Assembly: GCA_964551735.1 (NCBI GenBank)
Contig: CAZKEF010000022.1
Coordinates: forward strand, 1-64,000
Length of the DNA: 64,000 nucleotides
Source: DAOUAT01 sp964551735
GTDB lineage: Bacteria; Chloroflexota; Anaerolineae; CG2-30-64-16
Direction of reading: 5' to 3'
The position numbers and the translations under genes are program-made. The notes below the pieces were generated by a model, which was given only the letters and a program-made list of their open reading frames with translations, ran no database searches and was not told the origin of the DNA. The first letter of the stretch is position 1. Every line of letters begins with the position of its first letter. Shown here in pieces: positions 17,548 to 25,502 of this stretch.

Positions 17548-17593
17548 CATCCACCGATCGGTGGATGCCCCTTTCATCCCCTTGGCCTATCGC
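17548..17593 (+). promoter_or_regulatory. Palindromic operator plus candidate promoter before the ABC exporter
   Basis: CATCCACCGATCGGTGGATG (17548-17567) is a perfect 20-bp palindrome of the form ATCC-N10-GGAT. With the same geometry as the site at 21597-21641, a weak -35 (ATGCCC, 17565-17570) and -10 (TATCGC, 17588-17593, 17-base spacing) can be placed, putting the palindrome centre at about -42. A second possible -10 (TATCCT, 17641-17646 with TGC) lies closer to the gene. Confidence 0.5.
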
Positions 17594-17672
17594 AAATTCC
17601 TCCGGACGGTGGCTGACAAACGCCGCCACCGGCACTATGCTATCCTCAGCAAGGTGCGAAGGAGGGATTGTG

Positions 17673-18596
17673 ATGAACAGCGAACCCGTCGTTATCGTCA
17701 ACGGCCTCCGCAAATGGTACGGCGACGTGAAGGCTGTAGACGGCGTCTCCTTTGAGGTCAAGCGCGGCGAAATCTTCGGCATCGTGGGCCCCAACGGCGC
17801 GGGCAAAACGACGACGGTGGAGTGCGTCGAAGGCCTGCGCCGCCCCGATGGCGGCACGGTGCGGCTGCTGGGATTGGACCCGCTGGCGCAGCGAATGGCG
17901 GTGGCCGAGCGCGTGGGGGTGCAGTTGCAGGAATCCGCGCTGCCCCCGCGGCTGCGCGTGGCTGAGGCACTGACGCTGTTCGGTGCTTTCTACAGCCAGT
18001 GCGCCAACCCCGGCGAGCTGCTGACCCGCCTGGGGCTGGCTGACAAAGCCAAGGCTGCCTTCGGCAAGCTGTCTGGAGGCCAGAAGCAGCGCCTGTTTAT
18101 CGCGCTGGCGCTGGTCAACCGCCCCGAAGTCGTCTTCTTCGATGAACTGACCACCGGGCTCGACCCGCAGGCGCGGCGCGTCACCTGGGATTTGGTGCGC
18201 CAGGTGCGAGACGACGGCTGCACGGTGCTGTTGACCACCCACTCGATGGAAGAGGCCGAGCGGCTGTGCGACCGCGTGCTGATCATGGATCACGGCGCCA
18301 TCGTGGCGCTGGACACCCCCGAGGCGCTGATCCGCTCGCTGGGGGCAGAGCAGCGGCTGGTGTTCACCCTGCCGCCGGGCCAATTGCCGCCAGCCGCGTT
18401 GACCGATCTGCCTCAAGTGAGCCATGTCGAGCAAGCCGAGGGCCGCCTGACCGTCTACGGCCAGGGCGACCGCTTCGTCAGCTCAGTGGTTTACGCGTTG
18501 GAGGACGCGGGCGTGCCGTTCCTCGACCTGCGCACCGTGCAGCCCAGCCTGGAAGATGTGTTCCTGGCCCTGACGGGCCGGGAGATGCGGGAGTAA
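17673..18596 (+). CDS. ABC exporter ATP-binding protein
   Basis: 307 residues from ATG 17673 (AAGGAGGG at 17659-17666). Walker A GPNGAGKTTT, Q-loop region, signature LSGGQKQRL, Walker B VVFFDE and switch His in LLTTHSMEEAERL are all present, so it should hydrolyse ATP. It is of the CcmA/DrrA type used by drug and lipid exporters. The next gene, 4 bases downstream, is the ABC-2 permease. The following kinase and regulator repeat the order of yvfR-yvfS-yvfT-yvfU of Bacillus subtilis, which suggests a sensor-controlled exporter; the exported compound is unknown. A 20-bp palindrome precedes the operon. Confidence 0.94.
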   Translation: MNSEPVVIVNGLRKWYGDVKAVDGVSFEVKRGEIFGIVGPNGAGKTTTVECVEGLRRPDGGTVRLLGLDPLAQRMAVAERVGVQLQESALPPRLRVAEALTLFGAFYSQCANPGELLTRLGLADKAKAAFGKLSGGQKQRLFIALALVNRPEVVFFDELTTGLDPQARRVTWDLVRQVRDDGCTVLLTTHSMEEAERLCDRVLIMDHGAIVALDTPEALIRSLGAEQRLVFTLPPGQLPPAALTDLPQVSHVEQAEGRLTVYGQGDRFVSSVVYALEDAGVPFLDLRTVQPSLEDVFLALTGREMRE

Positions 18597-18600
18597 CCTC

Positions 18601-19344
18601 ATGAAAAGCTACACCCAACTACTGGCCGTCAACCTGCGCCTGTTCCTGCGCGAGCCTATCACCGCCTTCTTCACCCTGGGGTTCCCGGTGATGCTCGTGC
18701 TGATCTTCGGCGCGATCTACGGCAACGAGCCGACCCCACTCTTCGACGGTCGCGGCTCGATGGACGTCTCGATGCCGGGCTACGCGGCGCTCATCCTGGG
18801 CGCAGTAGGCTTCATGACGGTGGCCATCAACACCAGCAGCTACCGTGAGGCGCGCATCCTGCGCCGCTTCCGCGCCACCCCGCTCCGGCCGCTGGCCTAC
18901 ATCGCGGCCGATGTGACCGCCAACCTGGTCATGACGCTGCTGGGCATGGTCGGCGTGGTGGCGGTCGGGTGGCTGCTGTTCCGCGTGCGCTTCGAGGGCC
19001 AGCCGGCCAGTGTCCTGGCGGCCGTGATCCTCAGCGCGCTGGCGATGTTCGCGGTCGGCTACGTGATCGCCAGCCTGGCGCCCGGCGCACGCGCCGCCCA
19101 GGTGATCAGCATGGCCATCTTCTACCCGATGATGTTCCTGTCGGGCGCGGGGATGCCGGTGGAGATCCTGCCTGCCACGCTCCGCCGCGTCTCCGACTTC
19201 CTGCCCCTCACCTACGCGGCCCGGCTGCTGCGCGGGCTGTGGTTCGGCGAGACGTGGCGCCAGCACTGGGTGGAGGCCGCAGTGCTGGTCGGCATCCTGG
19301 CCCTGGGCACGGCCCTGGCCGCGCGGCTGTTCCGGTGGGAGTGA
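18601..19344 (+). CDS. ABC-2 type exporter permease
   Basis: 247 residues, 4 bases after the ATPase stop with GGGAG in front. Six hydrophobic segments fit an ABC-2 permease: after YTQLLAVNLRLFLREPITAFF, a first helix (FPVMLVLIFGAIYG), then helices near residues 60-80, 100-130, 140-160, 175-195 (MAIFYPMMFLSGAGMP) and a last one with VGILALGTALAARLFRWE. It should pair with the upstream ATPase in the inner membrane. Length and the AGMPVEILPATLRRVSDFLPLT-like loop are typical of DrrB-type transporters (loop listed by position only, about 188-210). Substrate unknown. Confidence 0.92.
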   Translation: MKSYTQLLAVNLRLFLREPITAFFTLGFPVMLVLIFGAIYGNEPTPLFDGRGSMDVSMPGYAALILGAVGFMTVAINTSSYREARILRRFRATPLRPLAYIAADVTANLVMTLLGMVGVVAVGWLLFRVRFEGQPASVLAAVILSALAMFAVGYVIASLAPGARAAQVISMAIFYPMMFLSGAGMPVEILPATLRRVSDFLPLTYAARLLRGLWFGETWRQHWVEAAVLVGILALGTALAARLFRWE

Positions 19345-19348
19345 ATTG

Positions 19349-19357
19349 TGCTATACT
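19349..19357 (+). promoter_or_regulatory. Extended -10 element TGCTATACT after the exporter genes
   Basis: TG-C-TATACT, 46 bases before the small membrane gene. Same nonamer as at 13898-13906 and 13663-13671 (minus). It suggests an internal promoter giving the small protein and the kinase pair separate expression from the exporter. Confidence 0.42.
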
Positions 19358-19403
19358 TGGTTTGGCATGAACGTTAACCTGCTCAAGGACACAAGGAGGT
19401 CAC

Positions 19404-19592
19404 ATGTTGAAGGACTTTTTTGCCAGGTGGGGGTTCGTCATCGCAGGAATCCTGTTCTTCGTCGCCGGGATCATGCCGCTTGCAGGGGGGCAGCCCTTCA
19501 GGGCGGGCGCTTTCATCATCGGCATCACGTTGCTGGTAATTGGGGCCGCCACTGCGCGCAGGAGGCGTGTAGCTGCTTCGCCCAAGAACTGA
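19404..19592 (+). CDS. Small two-helix membrane protein
   Basis: 62 residues with an excellent AAGGAGGT (19392-19399 region) before the ATG. MLKDFFARWGFVIAGILFFV and GAFIIGITLLVIGAATARRR form two transmembrane helices separated by a short Gly/Pro loop, with a basic C-terminal tail (ARRRRVAASPKN). It lies between the exporter and the sensor kinase, where small membrane proteins often modulate kinase or transporter. No family name is recognised; function is inferred from place only. Confidence 0.75.
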   Translation: MLKDFFARWGFVIAGILFFVAGIMPLAGGQPFRAGAFIIGITLLVIGAATARRRRVAASPKN

Positions 19593-19621
19593 GAGCGTGA
19601 GCCAACGGGCTACCCCAACCG

Positions 19622-20833
19622 ATGAACGCACCGCCTTCTCTTCTATCAGCAAAGCCTCGCCCCGCCTGGCAGCGGTGGGTGGCGATCTGGCACGTGGTCT
19701 TCTACGCTAGCCTGGCTATCGCGACCGGCATCGCCCTGCTGACCGGGGTGGCGGCCGGCAAGCTGCCCGTGCTGGTCGGGCTGAGCGGCCTGCTGGGCGC
19801 CTGGTACTGGCTGATCATCCTGCGCGACCGGCCGGCTCCGGCGAACCAGGCCCGCGTGGGCGTGATTTTCCTGGCCGGCGCGCTAGCCCTGTGGTTCCCG
19901 CTGGCGGGCTGGAGTCCGGCCTACTTTCTGGTCAGCGCCAACTTCTTCGGGTTGATGTGGGCCTTCCTGCCGTTCGGCGCGGCGGTGGCGGGCAACATCG
20001 GGCTGATGCTCCTGATTCTGCTGCGCAGCCTGATCACGGCGGGGCAGCCGCTGGCTTCCCTGGTGGGTTGGCCGCTGCTGAGCGGCGGGTTCGCCGTGGG
20101 CTGGGCGGTGCTGCTCGCCCTGTGGATGCGCTCGGTGATGCAGGAGAGCCAGCGGCGCCAGCAGTTGATCGAAGCCCTGGAGACCGCGCGGCAGAGCCTG
20201 GCCCAGGCCGAACATCAGGCCGGCGTGTTAGAGGAACGGCAGCGCCTGGCGCGGGAGATCCACGACACGCTGGCCCAGGATTTCACCAGCATCGTGCTGC
20301 ACCTGGAGGCGGCCGACGCGGCGCTACCCGTTGAGGCAGATCCCGGCCGCACGCACCTGGCGCGGGCGCGCGAGACCGCCCGCGCAGGCCTGGCCGAGGC
20401 GCGGCGACTGGTGCTGGCGCTGCGTCCCGAGCCGCTGGAAGGCGCCTCGCTGCCCGAGGCGCTGCGTCGCGTGGTCGGCCGGTGGGCCGAGGAGACCGGC
20501 GTGCCCGCCCAGGTGGCTGTCACCGGGGAGCCTGTCGCGCTCCACCCGGAGGCCGAGGTCACGCTGCTGCGGGCCGCGCAGGAGGCGCTGGCCAACGTCC
20601 GCAAACACGCCCGTGCCCGCGCGGTTACCCTGACCCTATCGTACATGGGGGATCAGGTGGCGCTGGATGTGCAGGACGATGGCGCGGGCTTCGACGCAGT
20701 CGCGGCGACCGAGGGCTTCGGCCTGGCCGCCATGCGCCAACGGGCGGAGCAGCTCGGCGGCGCGGTGGTGATCGAGAGCGCCCCCGACCACGGCACGACG
20801 GTGGCACTCACGCTCCCATTGCACCCAGTATGA
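19622..20833 (+). CDS. Sensor histidine kinase, HisKA_3/HPK7 type
   Basis: 403 residues. The first 180 residues hold five to six transmembrane helices with short loops and no large sensor domain, so it probably senses within the membrane (DesK/LiaS/YvfT style). A coiled-coil (about 185-210) leads to the dimerisation helix EERQRLAREIHDTLAQ with phospho-accepting H214, and the ATPase N-box AAQEALANVRKHARA and G-box DDGAGFDAVAA. The kinase should phosphorylate the regulator 84 bases downstream. With the exporter genes upstream it repeats the yvfRSTU order. The ligand is unknown; membrane stress or a secreted antimicrobial is the usual type of signal. Confidence 0.9.
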   Translation: MNAPPSLLSAKPRPAWQRWVAIWHVVFYASLAIATGIALLTGVAAGKLPVLVGLSGLLGAWYWLIILRDRPAPANQARVGVIFLAGALALWFPLAGWSPAYFLVSANFFGLMWAFLPFGAAVAGNIGLMLLILLRSLITAGQPLASLVGWPLLSGGFAVGWAVLLALWMRSVMQESQRRQQLIEALETARQSLAQAEHQAGVLEERQRLAREIHDTLAQDFTSIVLHLEAADAALPVEADPGRTHLARARETARAGLAEARRLVLALRPEPLEGASLPEALRRVVGRWAEETGVPAQVAVTGEPVALHPEAEVTLLRAAQEALANVRKHARARAVTLTLSYMGDQVALDVQDDGAGFDAVAATEGFGLAAMRQRAEQLGGAVVIESAPDHGTTVALTLPLHPV

Positions 20834-20842
20834 TCCAAATCG

Positions 20843-20900
20843 CCTTGTCTCCCAGTTCCCTTATTTCCTTGTTCCCTTGTCTACCTGTTTCCTTGTCTAC
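20843..20900 (+). repeat. Pyrimidine-rich repeat in kinase-regulator spacer
   Basis: The spacer is made of imperfect units around CCTTGTCTAC and TTCCTTG (for example 20874-20884 and 20891-20900), almost lacking purines on this strand. It is unlike the surrounding codon-driven base use. No hairpin can form; it may act as an unstructured leader or be slippage-made. Confidence 0.55.
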
Positions 20901-20917
20901 TTCATGGAGCTACCCCA

Positions 20918-21544
20918 ATGATCCGACTACTAATCGCCGATGATCACCCGGTCGTGCGGGACGGGCTGCGGGGCATGTTGGCCGGTCAGCCCGACCTGCA
21001 GGTGGTGGGAGAAGCCGAGAACGGCACGGCCGCGGTCAAGCTGGCCGCAGAGCTGGCGCCGGACGTGATCTTGATGGACCTGCGGATGCCGGTCCTGGAC
21101 GGTGTGGCAGCCATCCGCCAGATCCGGGCGGGACAGCCTGGCGCACACATCCTGGTGCTGACCACCTACGACACGGACGCGGACATTCTGCCGGCTATCG
21201 AAGCCGGCGCGACCGGTTATCTGCTCAAGGATGCCCCGCGGGAGGAGCTGTTTCGCGGCATCCGGGCGACCGCAGCCGGGGAAACCGTGTTGGCGCCGGC
21301 GGTGGCAGCGCGTCTGTTGGGCAAGATGCGCGCGCCCGCGGAGGAGAAGCTGAGCGCCCGCGAGCTGGAGGTGCTCGGCCTGGTGGCCGAAGGCGCCAGC
21401 AACGGCGAGATCGCGCGGACGCTGCACATCAGCGAGGCTACGGTCAAGTCGCACCTGCTGCATATCTTCGGCAAGCTCGGCGTCACCGATCGCACCGCGG
21501 CCGTAACCGTGGCCGTGCAGCGGGGCATCTTGCGGTTGGGCTGA
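20918..21544 (+). CDS. NarL/LuxR-family response regulator
   Basis: 208 residues with GGAG before the ATG. The receiver domain (1-120) has acidic pair D8-D9, phospho-acceptor D54 in VILMDLRMP, T82 and K104 (TGYLLKDA). The C-terminal LuxR/GerE helix-turn-helix is LSARELEVLGLVAEGASNGE with ISEATVKSHLLHIFGKLGVT. It is the expected partner of the preceding kinase. Its likely target sites are the two ATCC-N10-GGAT palindromes at 17548-17567 and 21597-21614, which flank this module at about -42 of candidate promoters, where NarL-type activators bind. That link is an inference. Confidence 0.93.
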   Translation: MIRLLIADDHPVVRDGLRGMLAGQPDLQVVGEAENGTAAVKLAAELAPDVILMDLRMPVLDGVAAIRQIRAGQPGAHILVLTTYDTDADILPAIEAGATGYLLKDAPREELFRGIRATAAGETVLAPAVAARLLGKMRAPAEEKLSARELEVLGLVAEGASNGEIARTLHISEATVKSHLLHIFGKLGVTDRTAAVTVAVQRGILRLG

Positions 21545-21596
21545 ACTGGCGTCTCCACTCCCCATCCCCTCCTTTCCCCCGTTCGAGGCAGCATAA

Positions 21597-21641
21597 ATCC
21601 CCACCCCAGGGGATGACATCTGCGGCGGTTCGCGGTATTCT
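21597..21641 (+). promoter_or_regulatory. Palindrome and promoter before membrane protein/second kinase
   Basis: ATCCCCACCCCAGGGGAT (21597-21614) is ATCC-N10-GGAT, as at 17549-17566. It overlaps by two bases a good -35 box ATGACA (21613-21618), followed after 17 bases by -10 TATTCT (21636-21641). The palindrome centre falls near -42, suiting a class II activator. It lies 53 bases after the regulator stop. Confidence 0.55.
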
Positions 21642-21687
21642 GGCGACAGATGTCAAACGTTCGCTACACTGTCCTGGGGAGGGTTAC

Positions 21688-22311
21688 ATGGTCGGTCAAA
21701 CGGTTTCGGAAACGGTCTGGCGGCGTGTGTTGTGGCTGTACGGCCTCTACATGCTGCTCTCCAACGCGGCCTATCTCTTCGGCTACTATCTGCTGCCGGA
21801 AGGTTTCATGCGCGGCAGCCCCCAGGCGGCGATCGGCCGGCTGGCGGCCAGCGCCACCTCCTTCTGGGGCGAATTAGGGCTGACGCTGCTGTTCAACCTG
21901 GGGCTGGTGGCCATCGTCGGCGCGCTGCTGAATCTGAACCAGGTCCGGGGCGTCCCGACGGGCTACGTCATCCCGATCTCGCTCGGCCTGGTCAGTGGCC
22001 TGATCTCGGGCACGAACTCCTTTGCGGCCTCGAACCTGCGGGAGTACAATGCGTGGGACGGCATGGCGCTGGGCCTGAGCATCGGCGGCGTGGAGATGTT
22101 GGCTTACGTCCTGGTCATCGCCGCCACGGCCGGCCTGGGGATGTATCAGTACCGGAGCTGGTGGCGCTGGCACGGGGCGTGGCAGCCGACCAGGCTCAAG
22201 CGCCTGCGCGATCTCCGGCTGTCCCGGCCAGAGGTCGTCTGCCTGGCGCTGGGAGTTCTGCTGCTGATCGGCGCGGCCTATCGCGAGACCTGGCTGGCGC
22301 TGCAGGCGTAA
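21688..22311 (+). CDS. Polytopic membrane protein, possibly SpoIIM-like
   Basis: 207 residues from MVGQTVSETVWRRVLWLYGL (21688, GGGGAGGG in front). Four to five hydrophobic segments, among them LYMLLSNAAYLFGYYLLPEG, FNLGLVAIVGALLNL, GYVIPISLGLVSGLI and a helix near residue 145. The loop SGTNSFAASNLREYNAW recalls the conserved part of SpoIIM/DUF95-type membrane proteins, but similarity is slight. It opens the second kinase/regulator module, 18 bases before the kinase start, so may be a sensory or effector partner of that kinase. A palindrome/promoter lies upstream. Confidence 0.6.
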   Translation: MVGQTVSETVWRRVLWLYGLYMLLSNAAYLFGYYLLPEGFMRGSPQAAIGRLAASATSFWGELGLTLLFNLGLVAIVGALLNLNQVRGVPTGYVIPISLGLVSGLISGTNSFAASNLREYNAWDGMALGLSIGGVEMLAYVLVIAATAGLGMYQYRSWWRWHGAWQPTRLKRLRDLRLSRPEVVCLALGVLLLIGAAYRETWLALQA

Positions 22312-22329
22312 GGCGGGCAGGAGGTATTC

Positions 22330-24120
22330 ATGGACACCACCAAGCGGTTCGGTCAACTATATCTCGTTGCCTGGCTCAGTTTCAGCTACCTGGTGGCAAC
22401 GGTCGTCGCTGCCGGATTCATGCACCTGGCGCCGGCCTCCTGGCCGCCGGCCAGGGGATTGCTGGCGGGCATCCTGTTGGGAGTCGCGGCCGGGTTGCTG
22501 GCCAGCCTGCCGGTGCGCCGCGCGGTGGAGACTACTGCGGCCGCGCTGGCCCAACTGGCCCGCGGCCAGGCCATCGCACCCCTGCCGCTGGACTGGCAGC
22601 GCCATTGGGGGCCGCTGGCCGGGCTGCTAGGGTTGGTGGATGCGCTGGCCGCGCGGGAGCGCGAGTTGGCGCATCTGCGGGAAGAGCTGGTGCGCAGCAC
22701 CGGCCAGACCGCGGTCCAGGCCGAGCGCAACCGGCTGGCGCGTGACCTGCACGACTCGATCAAACAGCAGCTCTACGCCATCAACATCAGCGCGGCCGCG
22801 GCGCTGGCCCGCTGGGAGTCGGACCTGGCGGGCGCGCGAGCCGCGGTGGAAGACGTGCGCCGCGCGGCGCAGGCCGCGCTGGCCGAGATGGCGGCGCTGC
22901 TCCAGCAGCTTCGCCCGGCGCCGCTGGCTGCGGCCGGCCTGCTGGATGCCTTGCGCGAGCAGTGCGACGCGTTGGCGCATCGGGCCGGCGCCGAAGTGAC
23001 GGTGGACCTGGGGCAGCCGGAGGACGCGGCGGCCTACGCGGCAGCGGTGGATGCTGGACGCCTGGCCCCCGGCGCCGAGGAAGCGATCTTCCGCATCAGC
23101 CAGGAGGCGCTCAACAACATCGCACGGCACGCGCGGGCGGCTCACGTCTCCCTACGCCTGCGTGTGGAAGATGAGGCGTTGCGCCTGACGATTGCGGACG
23201 ACGGCCAGGGCTTTGCGGCCGCCGAGGCCGGAGCCGCCGATCAGTCGACCGCAGGGTACGGTCTGGCCGGGATGCGGGATCGGGCGGCCGCCATCGGCGC
23301 CGAGCTGGATGTGACAAGCGCCGCCGGCCGCGGGACAAAAGTAGCGCTGTCCGTGCCGTTGGGCGCTCCCACAGTGCATGCGGAGGCCGAAATGAGCATC
23401 GAAGTGAAATCATGGCTGCGGACGGTGAGCGTCTGGCAGCCGGTGGCGCTGGCGGCCACGTTCCTGGCGCTGGTGGTGGGGCAGGGGCTGCTCCCGCGCC
23501 TGGCGGGGGGCAGCTACCCGCTGGTGGCGCTGGCGGTCAGCGGAGCGCTGCTGCTGGCCTGCGCGGTCGGCGGCTGGATCGCCTGGGCACGGACGCAGGC
23601 TGCGGCCTTGTCGCTGACCCTGGCGTGCGGCGCGGAGAGCCCGGTCGGCCGGCGCATGCGCCGCGACATGAGCTGGAGCCGGGTCTGGGTCAGCCTGCCG
23701 GCGCTAGTCCTCGTGCCGGGCGCGCTGATGCCCAAGGCCTGGCCGCAATATCCGATCGCCGCGCTGGCCGTCGGGGCGGTGTGCGCTCTGTTTGCTGCCG
23801 TGGCGATCGCCCAGTTCTACCGCGCCACCGAGCGGTACTGGTGCAGCCTGTCGGCCAGCGCCCTGGCCGCCGAGCTTGACCAGGCCTGGCGCCAGCGATA
23901 TAGTTGGGTGCCGGTGCTGCTCGGCACGGCCGCGGGCTACTTCGTCTACCGCTATGGGAGTCCGCTGGCCCCGCTGACCTGGCCGCCATCGTCCGAACTG
24001 GTGCTCGACATCCTGGTGACGCTGTTCATGAACTTGGTGTTGGTGGCGTTCGTCGTCAGCTACTTGCAGTTGCGAAGCTGGCGGGAGCGGCAGCCTGGCC
24101 CTGGCGCGAACGCTGCTTGA
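22330..24120 (+). CDS. Histidine kinase (HisKA_3) fused to a C-terminal membrane domain
   Basis: 596 residues, CAGGAGGT before the ATG. N-terminus: two transmembrane helices (12-32, 43-60), a HAMP-like stretch and a coiled coil. Kinase core: NRLARDLHDSIKQQL with H141, then SQEALNNIARHARAA and DDGQGFAAAE motifs, ending with VALSVPL near residue 347. Unusually the chain continues into a further 242 residues with about six more membrane helices. M355 (ATG at 23392) has GGAGG seven bases upstream, and in the +1 frame the same ATG sits in ATGA. So this may be two genes that were joined by one indel or an error: a kinase and a separate membrane protein. Partner is the regulator at 24269. Confidence 0.82.
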   Translation: MDTTKRFGQLYLVAWLSFSYLVATVVAAGFMHLAPASWPPARGLLAGILLGVAAGLLASLPVRRAVETTAAALAQLARGQAIAPLPLDWQRHWGPLAGLLGLVDALAARERELAHLREELVRSTGQTAVQAERNRLARDLHDSIKQQLYAINISAAAALARWESDLAGARAAVEDVRRAAQAALAEMAALLQQLRPAPLAAAGLLDALREQCDALAHRAGAEVTVDLGQPEDAAAYAAAVDAGRLAPGAEEAIFRISQEALNNIARHARAAHVSLRLRVEDEALRLTIADDGQGFAAAEAGAADQSTAGYGLAGMRDRAAAIGAELDVTSAAGRGTKVALSVPLGAPTVHAEAEMSIEVKSWLRTVSVWQPVALAATFLALVVGQGLLPRLAGGSYPLVALAVSGALLLACAVGGWIAWARTQAAALSLTLACGAESPVGRRMRRDMSWSRVWVSLPALVLVPGALMPKAWPQYPIAALAVGAVCALFAAVAIAQFYRATERYWCSLSASALAAELDQAWRQRYSWVPVLLGTAAGYFVYRYGSPLAPLTWPPSSELVLDILVTLFMNLVLVAFVVSYLQLRSWRERQPGPGANAA

Positions 24121-24167
24121 GACGACTTGGCGGCGCACCTGAACGCCGTTCACCCGGCCTGAAAATG

Positions 24168-24230
24168 ACCACAGAGGACACGGAGACGCTTCATGATTTT
24201 CTTTCTCCGTGTTCTCTGTGTCTCCGTGGT
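24168..24230. repeat. Dispersed-type inverted repeat (ACCACAGAG family)
   Basis: CACAGAGGACACGGAGA (24170-24186) pairs with 24204-24220, one mismatch, followed by TCTCCGTGGT. Short units of this kind are widespread between genes in environmental bacterial genomes, as I recall. It lies in the kinase-regulator spacer. Its right flank TGG-TAAAAT (24242-24250) could act as an extended -10 for the regulator. Confidence 0.6.
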
Positions 24231-24268
24231 GAAATCTTCTGTGGTAAAATCCTGGCGGAGGATACGCT

Positions 24269-24937
24269 ATGTCTGATGACCGCATCCGCGTGTTGTTGGT
24301 GGACGACCATGCGGTGGTGCGCCAGGGGCTGCGCAGCTACCTGGGTTCGTTCGGCGACATCGTGATCGTCGGCAGCGCGGCCAGTGGCGAAGAGGCGCTG
24401 GACCTGCTGGAAACCTGCCTGCCCGACGTGGCTGTGGTGGACCTGCTGATGCCGGGCGGCATGGACGGCTTCGCCACGATCCGTCGGGTGCGCGCCCAGT
24501 CGCCGCACACGCAGGTGGTGGTGCTCAGCGGCTACAGCGACGACGCGCGGGTGCTGGCCGCGCTGCGGGCCGGGGCTATCGGCTACGTGCGCAAAGAGGC
24601 TGACCCTGAGGTGCTGCTGGCCGCCGTGCGCGCCGCGGCCCGCGGCCGTTCCACTCTCGACCCGGCGTTGGCGGGCGCGGTCATGCAGGAGTTGGCCCGC
24701 AAGGCCCCCGCGGCCGATCCCGATGCTCTGACCCCGCGTGAGGAAGAGGTGCTGCGGCAGCTCGCATCGGGCCGCACCAACCGCCAGATCGCCGAAGTGC
24801 TGATCGTGGGCGAGGAGACCGTGAAGACGCACGTGGGCAACATCCTGGCCAAGCTGCACCTGGCGCACCGGGCGCAGGCGATGATCTACGCACTCAAGCA
24901 GGGGTTGGTGGCAGTGGATGATCTGAATCTGGAGTGA
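24269..24937 (+). CDS. NarL/LuxR-family response regulator
   Basis: 222 residues, GGAGG before the ATG. Receiver: acidic pair in VLLVDDHAVVRQG, phospho-acceptor D58 in VAVVDLLMPGG, conserved VLSGY and GYVRKEAD. The LuxR-type output domain has LTPREEEVLRQLASGRTNRQ and VGEETVKTHVGNILAKLHLA. A short linker (about 130-145) separates them. Likely partner of the kinase at 22330, with a repeat-bearing spacer of 148 bases. Its DNA target was not found; no matching palindrome lies directly upstream. Confidence 0.92.
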   Translation: MSDDRIRVLLVDDHAVVRQGLRSYLGSFGDIVIVGSAASGEEALDLLETCLPDVAVVDLLMPGGMDGFATIRRVRAQSPHTQVVVLSGYSDDARVLAALRAGAIGYVRKEADPEVLLAAVRAAARGRSTLDPALAGAVMQELARKAPAADPDALTPREEEVLRQLASGRTNRQIAEVLIVGEETVKTHVGNILAKLHLAHRAQAMIYALKQGLVAVDDLNLE

Positions 24938-25103
24938 AAGAGCGGTACGCAACATCCGGGCATTTTCAACCTGTGGCCTTTCGGTAGTGCGCAAGCCAGT
25001 TGCGCTGCTGTCCCGCCTCACTTGCGCTTGCCCTCAGCTCCAGGGATTGGAGCCTTAAGTCCGTCTGCGTGATCCACCCCTCTGTTGTGAGCGCTCATCC
25101 AGG

Positions 25104-25502
25104 TTACTTGACGACCACGGTTACGTCGAATGTTTTCTCGGGGGCTGTGCCTTCCTCCCAGGAGCGCTTGTAGTCAAGATGCAGACGTGTTTGACCTTTG
25201 GCGGCTGCCTTGAACCGAAGCACGATGGTGCCGGGCGAGCCCAACTGGCTGCCGGCCGGAGTAACAGCGGCATCACCCATCTGCTCGAGCAGGGCCGGAG
25301 CCTGGGGAGCCGGAATCCAGGTGTAGCCAGTGGTGAGGTTGCCTTCCAGCGCAACGACGAGGGTGTCCCCGGTTCTCAATTCGATAGTCTTCCCGGCATC
25401 CTGCTCCTTGATTATGACACTGTCAGTCGGAACTGATGTGCATGCAACGAGTATGCCCGTGAGCAAGACGACGATGATCAGGGTTGAAATGGTAGCTTTC
25501 AT
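25104..25502 (-). CDS. Chagasin-family (I42) cysteine protease inhibitor lipoprotein
   Basis: 132 residues; AAAGGAGGT lies upstream of the ATG. Lipobox LTGILVAC (Cys at residue 21) marks a lipoprotein. The mature part has the three inhibitor loops of the I42 family in order: GNLTTGYTW (family NPTTGY-W), GSPGTIVLRF (usually a glycine-rich GxGG loop, here less so) and YKRSWEEG (usually YxRPW). It should bind papain-like cysteine proteases outside the cell, guarding against host or neighbour enzymes or regulating its own. Alone on its strand between a response regulator and a kinase; no protease of clan CA is near. Confidence 0.85.
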   Translation of the reverse strand: MKATISTLIIVVLLTGILVACTSVPTDSVIIKEQDAGKTIELRTGDTLVVALEGNLTTGYTWIPAPQAPALLEQMGDAAVTPAGSQLGSPGTIVLRFKAAAKGQTRLHLDYKRSWEEGTAPEKTFDVTVVVK

